NCBI GenBank assembly: GCA_964455095.1
Contig: CAYVUV010000093.1
Coordinates: 20,899-84,898, forward strand
Length of the DNA stretch: 64,000 nt
From: CAYVUV01 sp964455095
GTDB taxonomy: Bacteria; Desulfobacterota; Binatia; HRBIN30; CADEER01
Direction of reading: 5' to 3'
Positions 59,486-64,000 of the stretch are shown here, in pieces (position 1 is the first letter of the stretch; each line of letters opens with the position of its first letter). The position numbers were made by a program, and so were the translations under genes. The notes under the pieces were generated by a model. The model was not told where the DNA came from. It saw only the letters and a program-made list of their open reading frames with translations, and did no database searches.

Positions 59486-59935
59486 TCAGCGCGCGGCAGC
59501 GGTCTTGGCGCGCACCAGGCGCGGCATCAGCCCCTCGGCATCGGCGAGCTGGGCGATGGAGATGCCGTCGAGGTACTCGAGCAGCCGCCGCTGCGCGCCG
59601 CGCCAGACGTCGATCTGCGTGCACACCGACGCGAAGCAGCACGACCCCTGGTCGTAGACGCATTCGATCAGGCAGAGCTCGCCTTCGAAGCACTCGTACA
59701 CGTGCCGCACCGTGACCTCTGCCGCCGGCCGCCGCAGGCGAAAGCCGCCGCGCGCGCCGGGAACCGACTCGAGGAACTGCGCCGCGACCAGGGCGCGCAG
59801 GATCTTGGACAGGAAATGGCGCGGAATACCCTGGCGCGCTTCGATCTCGGCCCGCGGCACGACGCGATCCGGCGCCTGCCCCGCCAGGTAGGCGAGGGCG
59901 CGGATCGCGTAGTCGACGCGGCGGCCGACGTTCAT
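59486..59935 (-). CDS. Rrf2-family transcription regulator
   Basis: The product is 149 aa from ATG 59935. A winged helix (RRVDYAIRALAYLAGQA, PRHFLSKILRALVAAQFLES, GARGGFRLRRPAAEVTV) comes first. A Cys-rich region, ECVYDQGSCCFASVCTQ, with Cys also at ELCLIEC, could bind an iron-sulfur cluster as in IscR/NsrR/RsrR relatives. It may sense redox or iron state. The target is unknown. It lies divergent to sucA, so regulation of the 2-oxoglutarate dehydrogenase operon is a reasonable guess. Confidence 0.85.
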   Translation of the reverse strand: MNVGRRVDYAIRALAYLAGQAPDRVVPRAEIEARQGIPRHFLSKILRALVAAQFLESVPGARGGFRLRRPAAEVTVRHVYECFEGELCLIECVYDQGSCCFASVCTQIDVWRGAQRRLLEYLDGISIAQLADAEGLMPRLVRAKTAAAR

Positions 59936-60136
59936 CAACGAGCTGCGGTCGGAGGTACACGAGCGCGCGGCAGGGGCGGCCCCTGCTGGCCGCGGCATGC
60001 TCGCGCACGGCCCGCTGCCCCGGACGGGCTGGATCGCATTCACCCTGTTACCGTAAGAGCATCATCACTTCGAAGTCAACGCGGGGGGTGGACGCGGGCG
60101 GCTGATTTGGCTGGCAGAGCTTGCTATGGTGCGCCT

Positions 60137-62873
<2,737 letters not shown>

Positions 62874-62884
<11 letters not shown>

Positions 62885-64000
62885 CGTCGCAATCCCCGCC
62901 CTCGGTGAGTCGATCACCGAGGGCGTCATCGTTCGCTGGATCAAGGCCGACGGCGACGCCGTCGCGGTCGACGAACCGCTCTTCGAGCTCGAGACCGACA
63001 AGGCGAGCGTCGAGATCCCGGCGCCGAACGCCGGGGTGCTCTCGATCCTCACACCCGAGGGCTCCACCGTGCACGTCGGCGACGTCGTCGCGCGCGTCGC
63101 GCCCGGCGACGGAAAACGGGCGACAGCCACCCCACAGGCAGTCGCAGCGGCCGCGGCGCCCGCCGCACCACCCGCACCGGCCGCGCCGCCGGCGGCAGCG
63201 ACCGAGGGGCTCAGCCCGGCCGTGCGCCGGCTGGTCGAAGAGCACGGCCTCGATCCCGCCCGCATCCAGGGCAGCGGCCGCGGCGGGCGCCTGACCAAGG
63301 GCGATGTGCTCACCCACCTGGAGAGCGCACCGCCGCCCGCGCCGGCTCCGGCGGCGCCGGCGGAGCCAACCGCGGCGCCGGTCGCCAAGGCGCCGGCGCC
63401 GACGCCCGCCCCCGGTGCCGAGGAAGAGCGCGTGCCGATGAGCCGGTTGCGCCAGCGCATCGCCGAGCGCCTACGCGAAGCACAGCGCACGGCCGCCATC
63501 CTGACGACGTTCAACGAAGTCGACATGAGCGCCATCCTGGAACTGCGCGCGCGCCACAAGGCGCGCTTCGCCGAGGTGCACGGTGTCGGGCTCGGCTTCA
63601 TGTCGTTCTTCGCCCGCGCCTGCATTGCCGCGCTGCGCGACCTGCCGCTGGTCAACGCGCGCATCGACGGCACCGACATCGTCTACCACCAACACGTGCA
63701 TCTCGGCGTCGCCGTCAGCACCGAACGCGGCCTCGTGGTCCCCGTGCTGCACCGCGCCGACGAGCTGTCGGTGGCCGGCATCGAGCGCGGCATCGAACGA
63801 CTCGCCGGGCTGGCGCGCGACAACAAGCTCAGCATCGACGACCTGAGCGGCGGCACGTTCACCATCTCCAACGGCGGCGTCTACGGCTCGCTGCTCTCGA
63901 CACCGATCCTCAACCCGCCGCAGAGCGCCATCCTCGGCATGCACAAGATCCAGAAGCGTCCGATCGCGATCGCCGATCAGATCGTCATCCGGCCGATGAT
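62874..64000 (+). CDS. sucB: Dihydrolipoamide succinyltransferase E2 (3' end outside window)
   Basis: The ATG at 62874 follows GAGGA. Residues 1-75 form the lipoyl domain, with the lipoylated Lys in ELETDKASVEIPA. An Ala/Pro-rich linker precedes a peripheral-subunit-binding domain (LSPAVRRLVEEHGLDPARIQ). A second Ala/Pro linker leads to the catalytic acyltransferase core (EEERVPMSRLRQRIAERL, GLGFMSFFARACIAAL, GTFTISNGGVYGSLLSTPIL). The active-site HxxxD lies beyond the window edge. It transfers succinyl from the E1 product to CoA. Confidence 0.95.

Overview
This is a GC-rich chromosomal window from a Gram-negative bacterium: it carries many signal peptides, lipoboxes, a periplasmic BMP-type binding protein, a Kef-type antiporter and a sucA-sucB operon. 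Four secreted proteins carry the same Cys-rich, EF-hand/dockerin-like module (GDC-x-x-DG-x-V ... ELV-x-x-V-x-IALG). That module, the F420-type LLM oxidoreductase and the many GT-C mannosyltransferase-like proteins fit a deltaproteobacterial/Desulfobacterota-like or Candidatus Binatota-like lineage. This placement is an inference from style and no marker gene proves it. No rRNA, tRNA, CRISPR array or prophage was recognised.

Layout. 1-2.6 kb: two secreted proteins, a repeat (propeller-like) protein running off the left edge and an LPMO-like protein. 2.8-7.0 kb: a compact lasso-peptide-like RiPP locus with a B2-type transglutaminase-fold leader peptidase, a JmjC/cupin oxygenase, a sulfotransferase, a 45-aa precursor ending in Ser, two PqqD-type recognition proteins and an HPr-kinase-like kinase. 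No asparagine-synthetase-like lasso cyclase is present. 7.1-18.9 kb: BMP lipoprotein, secreted repeat proteins, a SUMF1-type protein, a PIN/Phd toxin-antitoxin pair, a Baeyer-Villiger-type monooxygenase and a secreted dikinase-like protein. 18.9-30.9 kb: a minus-strand surface-glycosylation operon (GT-C, GT2-methyltransferase fusion, two propeller-GT-C fusions separated by a LamG protein, and a four-helix-bundle protein).

31.3-38.5 kb is an accessory island that looks less GC-rich than its surroundings. Its core is a decayed integron: five clear attC sites, two degenerate ones, and a frameshifted, repeat-interrupted N-terminal remnant of an integron-type tyrosine recombinase. The cassette genes all lie on the minus strand. 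They encode small lipoproteins or exported proteins and, at the distal end, HEPN and AbiJ-like proteins that suggest anti-phage function. A frameshifted HEPN gene with a partner lies just outside. The island sits between two homologous GT-C genes in opposite orientation, one of which is a 1423-aa double GT-C fusion.

43-64 kb is mostly housekeeping and metabolic: a molybdopterin oxidoreductase, a zinc-ribbon protein, an LLM oxidoreductase coupled to an NPP-type phosphodiesterase, an RhlE-like helicase, an AlaX editing protein, a glutaminase-STAS-cNMP tri-domain protein, a large subtilase, a Kef antiporter, an Rrf2 regulator, and sucA-sucB running off the right edge.
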